Source: Epithemia pelagica
Lineage: Eukaryota > Bacillariophyta > Bacillariophyceae > Surirellales > Surirellaceae
Length of the DNA: 64,000 bases
Direction of reading: 5' to 3'
Assembly (NCBI GenBank): GCA_946965045.2
Contig: OX337235.1
Location: forward strand, 1,364,001 to 1,428,000
A model generated the notes under the pieces. That model searched no databases. It was given only the letters and a program-made list of their open reading frames with translations, and was not told the origin of the DNA. A program made the position numbers and the translations under genes. Positions 33,393 to 43,049 of the stretch are shown here, in pieces. Position 1 is the first letter of the stretch; the number at the start of each line of letters is the position of its first letter.

Positions 33393-36139
33393 TCACACCG
33401 AGGACCGTTTCGGTTGAGGTGTGCTACCCATTCGGGCGGCATCGTCCCAGGCTCTCCGAAACGCGGTCGCAAACCATGACTGAGAAAAGCCCAGGCCAAG
33501 TCCATCACTCTCGTCGTCGTCTCCAGATTCTTGTAATGAACCCATTGCACCGCCATCTGGGTCATTTTGCTCCTCGACCATGTCTGTCGTTCCAACAGTT
33601 TCGTGCCGCTGGGCAAGTTGTTGCTGATATCGGACTTGCTCACTCACGGGACCACCCCCCAGTACTTTGCGAACCAGGTCACCAAACGTCCCTCGGCCCA
33701 AAACTTCATTGTGAAACCAGGCTATCCGTTCAGATTCCAGTTTGGAGCTTGTTCGCAGGGCTTCTGCCGCCTCTCGGTGTGTCATGGAGGCCGATTGAAA
33801 TAAGCGTTCCGTGGCTGCTTGCCACGAAAATTGTCTCGCTTGGTCCTCCGTCAAAGGCTCGGGATTGTGAGTCAAGGCCCACCGCAAATTGGCGACAAAC
33901 TCGAGCTTGTTGCGGTATTTCAAGCAATTGGGGAATTGGAAGAACCAAAAGTTGGATGGATGGTACGGAACAATGACAAAGTGGCCCATGGCCAATGCTT
34001 CCGCAGTTGCGGTACACAACACTTCGGATACCGATGGGTTCACAAACACTGTGTAGTTGTGGGGGAGACGCGCGTGGTCCACTCGTCCCAAAAAGGCGGC
34101 AGGAATGGGTTCCTGTCGCTGCTGTCGCTTGAGCATTTGTGGGAGAGCCAGTCGAACCGGCATCATCTCTACATGCGTGAGGAATGAAGTCTTTAGATTG
34201 GCCCAATGCTGTTTCGCCAGAACTTGAAGGCTGTTTCCCAAGGAACTGAGAAAAAGGGTCGACGATTGAGCAAACGCCATGGCCGACGAAGGAATACTAT
34301 TCATGACAATGGATGAGGCTGATGGAGTTGCCGTGGTCGTTCCTTGTGGTTGTGTCAAAACAGAGGACGATTCTCCGCCTGTCCCTCGACTCTTGGCATA
34401 GGCTTTTTCAATGTCTTGTGCATCCGGGCCACTACCATAGACATCAATCTCAAAGTATGACCCAGTACACTGTTTGTAATACTCCTCCAACTCTAATAAA
34501 AGATCCAACCCCTTGGCCCATAACAGTTTTCCCAAGAAATACACGCGTGGTTCGATCCGCAACTCGTCTCCGTGTTCCGGCTGCAATTGCTCGGCCCGGT
34601 CGAGTCCTTGTCGCCAGAATTCCTCCCGGACACCATGCACATTGCAAGTGACTTCTTTGCCCGGACAAAACGTCTGTAGAGCATCCGAGAGTTTAATCAC
34701 TTTATGACAATACGCTCGCACCATGGCGGAGCAAATCATGGCCAACGCTGGTGCGGTCCACAACCCACTATAGTGGGAGGTTGCAGCATACTCTTTGTAG
34801 TCTAGAAGACAGAAAATACACACTAGAATCAGTCCACTCCACGTCTTCTTGGTTGCCACAGTGTCCGTTTCCATAAGGTTCACTTACTGGTATGAATAAT
34901 GCCGACCACGTACTGGAACTGCCGTGTCCACGAATCTCCCGGAGCCCGAAACCAATTGCAATGTTCCGGCTCTTCGAGTATACAGACATCTAGATCCGTG
35001 GGTGACTCAACATGTTTTAAAATGACATCTTGAATCAAATCTCCCATGGCAAAGATACTCCGCAACCCCTCGTGATAGCGTGCCGGATAAAACAAGATTT
35101 GGAGTCCCTCGGCGGCATCCCCTAAACCAGCCTCCTGGCCCAGCCAGGATCGAATAAACTCTTCTTGATCCTTGGGAGATGCAAATTGACAATGGTACAA
35201 ATGATCCTGATCCTCGGATCGCTCCAACCAAGGTACTACCAACGTGACATGGACCGCATGGGCCACGTCATGTTGCACCGCATTTTGGGGTTGCACTTGG
35301 TGCTGCTGCTCTCCATGATGTTCCACCAGAGACCGATAGAGATAGGCCGCCCTCAAGAGTGGGTTAATGGCCGTGCCTGTATACCATGGTAGGGCGGCGG
35401 TGGTTACAATGTGAATATTGCGAGGGAGGGATCCCTTGAGATTGGACTGCTTCGTCACTGCATCTGGATCAACTCCTTCCTCATCCTCTCCTACAGTGTT
35501 CTGCGAACATGACTCGACTTCATTGTGTTTCCACAACAACCACGAACTGACCAGAGCCGCTCGATCCATTAGTTGGTCACGCTTTTCTTGCAATCGTTTC
35601 TTCCACTGCTCGTCCAAGGATGGAAAGGAGGACCAGCATGTCGAAACCGAAGAAGACGATTGCTTGTCTGCTTTGGTGAGCCATTTTCGGGAACGTGTCG
35701 ATCGCCGCGCCGCCTTGTGGGCCAAGGAGAAGAAGGCGCGAATCATCCACTTGCGGCCCTCGGTTTCTGGAACACCCAATTCTGCCGCCTCGCGTGTCAC
35801 CGTGCCCTCGACAACCGCTTGGACTGGAACGGTCGTGTTTTGTCCCACACTCGCAGGTTCCTGTCCCACCAAGCAGGTTGTCGTAGCATCCTGCTGGTCG
35901 CTGTCTGCCAAATCCGTCATATTCTTGTTGTTGTTGTTGTTTGGGAAGAAATTGTTCCGCCGCGTCATTGTCAAGGTACTGTTTTGTGCTTGGACTCCGG
36001 CCTGTACCCAAAGAAACCAGCAAACCATTGCGACTCGGCCGATCAAAGGCAGAGTCCAACGTGATGCCATTCGTGTCATTGCCGATTGGAATCCTTGTTT
36101 GGTTTCACGGTAGGTATCTTTTCCACGACGAACAGCCAT
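33393..36139 (-). CDS. DGD: Digalactosyldiacylglycerol synthase (DGD family)
   Basis: Exons 36139-34888 and 34801-33393, with an 86-bp phase-1 intron, encode about 886 residues. DGD transfers galactose from UDP-galactose to monogalactosyldiacylglycerol in the plastid envelope to make the thylakoid lipid DGDG. Evidence: VTLVVPWLERSEDQ, SIFAMGDLI, CILEEPEHCNWFRAPG, then across the splice VVGIIHTNYKEYA. Exon 2 has CNVHGVREEFW, VYFLGKLLWAKGLDLLLEL, IDVYGSGPDA, and the GT4 nucleotide-sugar block VFVNPSVSEVLCTATAEALA. The N-terminus (residues 1-260) carries one hydrophobic helix (GRVAMVCWFLWVQAGVQA), a poly-Asn run and a long family-unlike extension. An in-frame region upstream of 36139 has no ATG, so that Met is chosen. 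A loop rich in Thr/Ser (residues around 560-600) interrupts the C-terminal Rossmann fold. ALG11-type mannosyltransferase was considered and rejected on the HTNY and VHGV blocks. Confidence 0.87.
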
Positions 36140-36784
36140 GGTAAATGTGCTTCCGATTACCACGATCGTGGACACCACCCCCAAATCGAGACACACGACA
36201 ATGACGATGCACAAAGAGAAGCACTTGGGTTTCACTCAAGTGCAAGTACGTGGTGGAGAAACTTGAACTGTGTTGATGGGGAGATATCGGGCGAGGGACG
36301 AGCAATGCCGCCGACACCAACGACAAGCGAACCTGACATTGCCATTTGCGAACAACTGTTGTGTGTCTGTCGCCGCTTCTCGTTTCGGATTTCTGACGCG
36401 GGTCAACCCCCTCAAACAGCTGTTGATACCCCCCGGATCAGTTGCAGGAGAAGCATTCCTTCCAGTTCTTCGAATCACATGGTTCGGTTTCAGCGACTGT
36501 AGCAGCCGGTGCAGTCGCGTCTAATCAGGGTCGGAAGGCGGAGACCGTCCACAGTCCACAGCGAAGACACACACAAAATCTATCCAGCCAAAAAGTTACC
36601 ACCCCACACGAGAATTGACACAGTTATGGAGACTGTCACGGAAGAAGCACTAAGGTTGCGCATCTATTCGATTCCACCATCCCCATCGCCATCGCCATCA
36701 TCACTACCACCACCACCACAAGCTTTCTCACAGTCCCAAGCAGTTTGGAGGAGAAGTGTAGTTCCTCCAAGGCCGCCCACCAGG
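36140..36784. promoter_or_regulatory. Divergent intergenic region (DGD / small TM protein)
   Basis: A 645-bp gap between two divergent starts. It includes a CCATCGCCATCGCCATCATC and CCACCACCACC low-complexity stretch near 36680-36720. Both promoters should lie here. Confidence 0.4.
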
Positions 36785-37171
36785 ATGAACAAGTATTTCA
36801 ACAACTTGTTTTCCGGCGGACTGGGTCGAGCCGGACGCATCGGAGCATGGGTCACAGCCTTGACAGTCTTTGTACGTACAACAAACAACGCAGGATCCTG
36901 TTTTGTGGTCCCCAGCCAAACAGCTGCGTATGCCACTTGTCGCAGCACTGCATGAACTTGCAATCCAAACTGCACTGGGCAAACAGCTTCTCATCCGTCA
37001 CCATCATCGATTCTTGTACTGACACTTGTCGTTGTTGTTGTTGTTTTCGATTATCAGGGAGCCTACTACTACTACGAGAACAAGGACAACATGCAAGTCT
37101 TTGGAGCAGACGAGGTGCAAGCGTGGAACTCTCAAAAGAAGAAGGAATTCAAAGAAAAGGGTCTGCAGTAA
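36785..37171 (+). CDS. 66-residue single-TM protein, likely mitochondrial
   Basis: Exons 36785-36871 and 37058-37171, with a 186-bp phase-0 intron, encode 66 residues. The N-terminal part is glycine- and arginine-rich (SGGLGRAGRIGAW), followed by a single helix (VTALTVFGAYYYYE) and a charged C-terminus ending KKKEFKEKGLQ. I do not recognise the family. Size, charge and one helix resemble small accessory subunits of respiratory complexes, but this is inference. The second exon was too short to be evident without splicing; the reading through exon 1 into the intron ends at 36955 and is not the product. Its stop codon lies at the start of a tandem duplication. Confidence 0.6.
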
Positions 37172-37770
37172 CACCACCACTGGCCATTGACTGGCCGATC
37201 CAGAGACTGACGATTTGCGTGTGAAAGTAAGAGTTTTGTGAAACAAGTTGTATCCATCCATCCTTGCAACAGCAGTGCCTTGCAATCCTGAACGATTCCC
37301 ATGACTTGAATCGCTAGCCTACTCAACTGTAGAACCAGGTTTTAACCACCATTACCTTCATTTACACTCGTTGTCCACTAGAACGATACTCTTGTGGACC
37401 ACATTCTCCATGTGACGACAATCAATCAGATTGTTAAACTTGGTCCATCAACGAAAGGCCTGCAGTAACCAAGCTGGAAGCTGGATCCACCGACCAAAGA
37501 CCCACCAGATCCATAGAATGATGGTTGTGTGAAAGTACAGGTTTGTGAAAGACAAGTGTTACATCCACCCTCTCTGAACAGTGGCTTGTAATCCTTAACG
37601 ATACTCTGACGACATGACTTGAATCAATGGACGACTCCAACCAATGTACAACCAGGTGAACGACCATTGCCGACATGTACACTCGGCTTGAACTACCAAC
37701 CTAATGGACACACTGGTTGTCCGCCAGCTGCTCTACGTGACAAGACTCAATCAGATAGTTATACGTTGTC
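37157..37770. repeat. Diverged tandem duplication of about 300 bp
   Basis: Unit 1 begins AAAGGGTCTGCAGTAAC near 37157 and unit 2 begins AAAGGCCTGCAGTAACC near 37454. Matching order of shared words follows in both: GTGTGAAAGTA, TTTGTGAAA, ACATCCA/GTATCCA, ATGACTTGAATC, ACAACCAGG/AGAACCAGG, and TTGTCC with CAATCAGAT. Unit 1 includes the stop codon of the 66-residue gene, so this duplicated its 3' end and UTR. Divergence is substantial, so the event is old. Confidence 0.65.
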
Positions 37771-38014
37771 CATCTTAGTCCTAGAGAGAGCTATGGATTC
37801 CAATGTGACAACAAGTTACCAACGAGCCCTGTCCTTCACGACTTGTGTGTGTGTTTCTTACGGTGTGTTAAGGCCAATGTGTATGTGGTAGAAGTAGTAG
37901 AAGTAATCGATACGTCGCTTTGTTGTGGGGAAAAGGAAGCATACTATGGGATCTTCCTCTTGTGTTTCCTCTGTGCAATTCTATTGTGTCTCTTGATTCA
38001 AGCAGCAGTTTGAT
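37771..38014. other. Intergenic, no gene recognised
   Basis: Remaining convergent gap before the RPS15A stop. Nothing is recognised. Confidence 0.4.
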
Positions 38015-38725
38015 CTAATAAAAGAATCCCAATATTTTGCCTCCCGTTTTTTTACGACGTGCTTCTTCATGGGTCATGATCCCATACGTGGTGGAAATTA
38101 GAATGTGACCAAATTGACGAGAGGGAAGTAGATTGACCACCCATTTTTCAATTTCGTCATGTGCCACATCAAATCGAGGACTAATCACACCACATTTATT
38201 TAAGCGACCAGTCAGATCAATTACAATCTTGCTGCTTCTGTGATCGTCCACAATCTCAAATTCTCCAATATAACCTGATGATATGTGTGCAGTGAGAACG
38301 AGTTTGTTGGATAGTCGCCAAATCGTTCCAGACAGGTCGTCCAGCAGAGGAAACCAGCAACATTATAGACATGCATGTGGAGCATCCCATGGCAAAGAAG
38401 AACAGTGGTGTCAGATATATGTCTCTTTGTGAGTGTAACAGATGCACCAATCTACTCTAGGGCCACATTCAGAGATCGGGTCCTGGATCCAGCAGCCAAA
38501 CCGTTCGTCTAGCGCGCTCACGATCGTTTCCAAACATGTCCCACCACCACAACATCGCCTCCACACACACACACACACACAAGACTACGTACCGTGCTCT
38601 TGCATCTTTTGTAAGAATTTTACAATGACCTTGGACGAAGGCCGGATCAGAACTTGTCGGCGTCCACGCTTTTCGGCGTTGGAAATGGTTTTCAGGCAAT
38701 CAGCCAACACAGACATACGAACCAT
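38015..38725 (-). CDS. RPS15A: 40S ribosomal protein S15A (uS8)
   Basis: Exons 38725-38593 and 38274-38015, with a 318-bp phase-1 intron, encode 130 residues, the standard length for this family. Exon 1 starts [20 protein letters not shown] and ends [10 protein letters not shown]. Exon 2 continues [20 protein letters not shown], then [36 protein letters not shown] and the conserved C-terminus GGKILGFFY. It is a core component of the cytosolic small subunit. The ORF 38015-38251 is only the second exon, and a frame at 38469-38699 overlaps exon 1 in the wrong frame. Head-to-head with RPL35A. Confidence 0.95.
38563..38580. repeat. CA dinucleotide microsatellite
   Basis: A (CA) tract of about nine units inside the RPS15A intron. 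Confidence 0.85.
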
Positions 38726-39482
38726 GGTTTCTCACTACAAATTGGGGCACCACAAACAAGAGCAACGTAAGAAGAATGAAGCAGCCAACGAGTCTGGTAA
38801 GCACAGTACTCTTTTGCAAACAAAAAGGCAATCGATATACATCCAGGGTCCGACCAGATGGAGACTGATTTCACTCAGCTCTCCACCATCCAGAGAACAG
38901 GATTCGTAACACGTCATAGTCTCCTCCCATGTCCCATGCTGCAATAGACTCGTTCCAATAGCGCCTCAGCTTTCCCGCAGTACTTTCTTCAGCATCACGT
39001 ATGGTACCAAAATAGATTCACATGAACAACATAGAACACAACAAAAAGCCGACCTACAGTTGCTTTTTAGTTGCGTTCACACAACCACGTCCAGGACAAT
39101 GTGTAAGGATGAAGGCGTGCCACACAAAACGAGAGGACGACGGTGGAGGCACCTCGCAATTGCCGCACGCACTCTGTTTGTACGGTGTATGTGTACGGAG
39201 TGTGTGTGGTGCCGCGTGTACCCTACCGCCTTACTAAACATATTAGGTTCTGAGCTGCTCCCGGTGCGGTCAGCCTCCTCTCCCTTTTTCTCAACAACAA
39301 CACCAGGTGACGACAAGCACCACCAGCGGAAGGTACGAGCATGAATAGGAAAGGATAATCTTATTGGAGAGAGCATATTACATTGGAAATTCATTCTCAC
39401 GTTGCACCTTGAATGTCTATTTCAGGAACAAGACTCTCTTGCGCCGTTAGAATCGCACAGTGCACAACCATAGAAAATAGAC
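38726..39482. promoter_or_regulatory. Divergent region between RPS15A and RPL35A
   Basis: A 757-bp gap between two divergent ribosomal protein starts. It probably holds a shared or adjacent pair of promoters for genes that need equal output. Part may be a 5' UTR intron of RPL35A. No motif is claimed. Confidence 0.45.
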
Positions 39483-39809
39483 ATGGCACCACAAACGAGC
39501 AAGCGAGGGCCCAAGTTGCATGTGGACGGCGCAATCTTGGGTTACAAGCGAGCCTTGCGTACCCAAAATGTGAATGTTTCTTTGATCAAGATCAAGGGTT
39601 GCGATAGTTCTACGGATGCTGATTTTTATTTGGGCAAAAGGGTTGCCTACATTACCAAGGCACAAGACGGCTCCTTCCGTGTCAATTGGGGCAAGGTCTG
39701 CCGCCGACATGGATCCAACGGTGTCGTTCGATGCCGATTCCGTCGAAATCTTCCTCCTCAATCGATTGGCGGACGTGTCAGAGTGATGCTTTATCCCAGC
39801 AGTATTTAA
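39483..39809 (+). CDS. RPL35A: 60S ribosomal protein L35A (eL33)
   Basis: An intronless 108-residue coding region, the usual family size. It has VDGAILGYKRALRTQNVNVS, LIKIKGCDS, FYLGKRVAYITKA, VNWGKVCRRHGSNGVVRCRF and the diagnostic C-terminus IGGRVRVMLYPSSI. A structural protein of the cytosolic large subunit. ATG 39483 is in a good context (GACATGGCA). It pairs head-to-head with RPS15A. Confidence 0.95.
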   Translation: MAPQTSKRGPKLHVDGAILGYKRALRTQNVNVSLIKIKGCDSSTDADFYLGKRVAYITKAQDGSFRVNWGKVCRRHGSNGVVRCRFRRNLPPQSIGGRVRVMLYPSSI

Positions 39810-40224
39810 TCGATTTTTTTACGAATGCCCAAAAACCCTTGTCTCGTAGGTTTTGGATGCAGCGGATTCAGATTTTGAATGAGTCTATCTGGTATCTCAA
39901 TGCTTGTTTGAAAGCCAACATCTTTCGTTGGATCGATCTCGGTTCTCCTCTGTCATTGTGTCTACTTTGGGATGGACTTGACCGGTTGGTTTTCTCTAGC
40001 TAGGTAGGCCTTGAACGACCGGTAGCTACTAGCTACCCGTCTTTTTCGGACCAACTATCGTTGTCGGTATTCCGTCAGTTCACATGGCGACCGACATTCC
40101 ATGAATGACAGTAGTAGGAGTCGCCCAGGATTTGGATCGTGCATCGCCGCGATGGTATGGGATTTTGCCATCACAATTCATCCACATCACTTGTGGTGCG
40201 CAGTGCGCACGTACATTGTAGACG
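39810..40224. other. Intergenic with a short perfect hairpin
   Basis: Gap between two plus-strand genes. A small inverted repeat, GGTAGCT-ACT-AGCTACC, lies at 40021-40037. It may be in the 3' flank of RPL35A. No gene is seen. Confidence 0.45.
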
Positions 40225-41157
40225 ATGGCGATGCTATTGCTTGTGTTGGTGACCATCTTAACGAGCCTCTGGTATGCCCTTCCCTCGGAGGCATACTCGC
40301 TACAAGGCAAGCGGGCGATTGTGACTGGATCTTCTGGTGGAATCGGTCGCGGAATGGCTATTGAACTGGCTCGTCAAGGCTGTCAAGTGCTCGTGCACTA
40401 CAATGAGCGGCTGGAAATGGCCAACGAAACCGCCAACTTCCTAAACCAACTATGGGATAACGAAGTTGATGAAGAATCCGGTAGAGCATCTATACCTGCG
40501 TGTGCTGGTATTCTGCAGTGCGATTTTCGTTCCTTGTCAAATCTGCAGCGTTTTCAAAGGGAAATCGACGATATATGGCCAGAGGGGTATGATATCCTAA
40601 TAAACAATGCTGGGATAATCGGAAAGTTGGCGATGGAGGACGACAATGATATGTTGTCGCATTGGAACGAAATCATGGCGGTCAATCTGCATGCTCCTCG
40701 TTGCTTAAGCCAGTCGGCTGTTTCACGTATGAAAAGGCGCTCATCGTTTGGATCGCAAGGTGGTGGAACCATTCTGCATGTTTCAAGTATCCATGGCGAA
40801 AAGTCAAATGAATATATGTCCGCATATGCTGCCAGCAAGGCAGCTTTGGATAGTCTTACTCGATCCATGGCAATTGAGTTCTCTTCCAATGGTATTCGTG
40901 TGAATGCCATTGCTCCTGGTATTGTGGCAGTCGAACGGACTATAGATGCGCTATCAGATCCAAAGAACCGAGAACCATGGGAAGAGCGCATTCCCCTCGG
41001 TCGGATAGGGTCAGTAGAAGATGTGGCTGAAGCGATGCTTCCACTTTTGACTAACGATTGGCTTACGGGCACAATTTGGAAGATTGATGGGGGCATCTCT
41101 GCACGCGGCAATGGGCCAACCCGAGCGCGCCCCCTTCGAAGAGGTGGTTTCTTGTGA
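40225..41157 (+). CDS. Short-chain dehydrogenase/reductase, secretory or membrane-anchored
   Basis: An intronless 310-residue protein. Residues 1-24 are a signal peptide or anchor (LLLVLVTILTSLWYALPSEA). Then comes a classical SDR: cofactor motif TGSSGGIG (34-41), NNAG, catalytic Ser in HVSSIHG, YAASK near residue 201, and the NAIAPG/IDGG C-terminal blocks. NAD(P)-dependent oxidoreductases of this type include glucose/ribitol dehydrogenases and 3-oxoacyl-ACP reductases. The substrate cannot be told. The lack of an Asp after the second strand (HYNER) does not settle NAD versus NADP. The C-terminus is Arg-rich (RPLRRGGFL). Convergent with the acidic-protein gene at 41482. Confidence 0.88.
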   Translation: MAMLLLVLVTILTSLWYALPSEAYSLQGKRAIVTGSSGGIGRGMAIELARQGCQVLVHYNERLEMANETANFLNQLWDNEVDEESGRASIPACAGILQCDFRSLSNLQRFQREIDDIWPEGYDILINNAGIIGKLAMEDDNDMLSHWNEIMAVNLHAPRCLSQSAVSRMKRRSSFGSQGGGTILHVSSIHGEKSNEYMSAYAASKAALDSLTRSMAIEFSSNGIRVNAIAPGIVAVERTIDALSDPKNREPWEERIPLGRIGSVEDVAEAMLPLLTNDWLTGTIWKIDGGISARGNGPTRARPLRRGGFL

Positions 41158-41481
41158 TAGTCATGTGAGGAGCTTACAAATGATGATGACAACGTCGTTC
41201 GAACGGTTTCCGTCGCTAGTTAAAATATGTGTAGAACCTTGTCTGTTCGCCGAAGAGCATGATATACAAACGCTCCTAACCTGTCCTTTGAAAGAAGGGT
41301 GCTGATAGACAGCTTGATATACAATAACCTTCGGTCTTATACTAACCAGTACCAGGAGTAAACAAGAGGTTAGATCAATATGCTCTATTATATGAATAGC
41401 TTTTATGTACCAAAACGTCTGGATTAACTTTGAACTAACCAGCACTGTGTTTGTTGGTTGGTCATCGTTATCTAGGAATGT
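41158..41481. other. Intergenic, no gene recognised
   Basis: Convergent gap between the SDR gene and the minus-strand acidic protein. No structure is noted. Confidence 0.45.
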
Positions 41482-42387
41482 TCACTTGGTAGTTTGATTT
41501 GCACTGGAGGCGCATATCCAGTCGAGCCAAAGCAAGTCAAGCGAACTGCTCAGTGATGACTCCGGTCGCGGCGCTCCTTCGTTCATGTTGCCACAAAGGA
41601 CGGTTCCATTTCGACGAGATCGATTTTTTACAAAGGAGGATCGTCTTGTTGGTCTTGTTCTTTCCTTCACGTCATCTTTTACGTTGTCTTCTTGTTCCCG
41701 TTTCGACCTCTCTACCATTGCAACGCACAGCCGGATTTCATCCACTTTCACGCCAGCTCTCAAGAGCACCTTTTCACGGCGTAGAGATCGAAGCCGCATC
41801 TTCTTCTTCCCCCGGAGTTCTGGTCGCTGGGCCTCGTACTTTTCCAGGCTGCAGAAGACCTCAGTAGCGAGCTTGTTCCACGTCATGGCAAGTGGAGGGC
41901 CTTTCGATACTGATGGACTGTCACCCAATCCCACGGCATGGTAATGGACTGTAATGGAATCATAGCAAACCTTCTTCGTTCTTGTAGGCGTCGGGTATGC
42001 ACAAGTCTTCTTTAGACATGACTTGGAAGGGAAAGTCCGAAAGGGAATAGGCCTCAATGAATGAGCCACTTCCTCATCCTCATCATCTGAAGAGTCTTCG
42101 GATTCACTGGAGTCTGTTCGGACAACTTGAGGGATATCATAGAGATATTGCTTTTGTTGGAAATGTTTCGTCAAGTCGATCTCTGAAGAGCAGTGACTGC
42201 TCGTGTCATCCTTGATTTCCTCCACGCTATCCCGTCTCAATATAATCGTGCTTTCAATGGCGGAATCTTCATCCGAAGAATGGTTGCCTGACATGCCCGA
42301 GTCATCTGAGCGGCTGTGTGTAATGACAATATCAAATCCTCCTTCCGTCTCCACGGCGATTCTTGATGTTTCAGTTACTGCTCCCAT
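41482..42387 (-). CDS. Acidic/basic protein of a diatom-type conserved family
   Basis: Intronless, 301 residues from ATG 42387; a longer frame to 42396 has no ATG. The N-terminal half is Ser/Asp/Glu-rich (SSESEDSSDDEDEE). It is followed by CLKKTCAYP, then KVCYDSITVHYHAVGLGDSP and SVSKGPPLAMTW. The V-x-(F/Y)-D-x-I-x-V-x-Y-H...GDNPSVSxGPP pattern is, as I recall, repeated in many diatom hypothetical proteins, with no assigned function. The C-terminal third is basic and Arg/Lys-rich (RGKKKMRLRSLRREK). No signal peptide, so probably nuclear or cytosolic. Function unknown. Confidence 0.72.
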   Translation of the reverse strand: MGAVTETSRIAVETEGGFDIVITHSRSDDSGMSGNHSSDEDSAIESTIILRRDSVEEIKDDTSSHCSSEIDLTKHFQQKQYLYDIPQVVRTDSSESEDSSDDEDEEVAHSLRPIPFRTFPSKSCLKKTCAYPTPTRTKKVCYDSITVHYHAVGLGDSPSVSKGPPLAMTWNKLATEVFCSLEKYEAQRPELRGKKKMRLRSLRREKVLLRAGVKVDEIRLCVAMVERSKREQEDNVKDDVKERTRPTRRSSFVKNRSRRNGTVLCGNMNEGAPRPESSLSSSLDLLWLDWICASSANQTTK

Positions 42388-43049
42388 GATTGACAACTAT
42401 TGTATTGTTGTGATGCGCGAATGGAATGAATATGAACGTGATCTGAGATAATGAGCTTGATGCAGGTCAAACGATGATTGGTTTGAAATGCAAAATGTGA
42501 TGGATCTTGAATACCAAACGACTGCTTTCTTGTAACGTCCAATAGCAAAGCAACAGAAACAGAAGCGGTTCTGATCGATGCTTGTCTTTGATTGCTCTTG
42601 AACAGTGATGACCATATTATATGTCTGTTGTTGCGGAAGTATGAGTAATGGGGGGAGCTTTGTGGTGTCTCGAGTCTTCTTTCTCCGCTACAACACAATA
42701 GAGAATATGAATCTGTCCGTCCGTCCGTTGCAGTCACTCCCCGTCCGTTATGTGTCGTGTGTCTCGTGTTGACGCGCACGCAGTCTCGCCCTATTTGGAC
42801 CGTGTCGGTGCGCCAAGTCCGGCGGATGGGTGCTTTTTTGTGAGCACCTGGTGTGTTATTCCGTGAGAATTATTAGTACCAACTGTATTGGCGGGAGGCG
42901 AGGACGAGCCAGCAGAAAACTTTGGTCGCTCGGTTTTCCATAAAATCACCATTGCCAGCCAAGGCACACAAGACCCAGCACCTCTCGTTCGCCGTCTCTG
43001 CTCTCTCTCTCTCTCTCCACCACGTGGGGGTTTGGGGTGGTTGGAACAC
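42388..43049. promoter_or_regulatory. Divergent region with CT-repeat
   Basis: Gap between the acidic protein and the RING/PDZ-like gene. A CTCTCTCTCTCTCTCTC tract lies at about 42999-43016, just upstream of the chosen start at 43050, and may be a 5' UTR pyrimidine stretch. Confidence 0.4.

Noticed and set aside
33393-36139. ALG11-type mannosyltransferase
   Set aside because: HTNYKEYA, CNVHGV and EEPEHCNW blocks match DGD synthases rather than ALG11.
40021-40037. Perfect 7-bp stem hairpin as a terminator
   Set aside because: Too short and too common to support a function in a eukaryotic nuclear genome.
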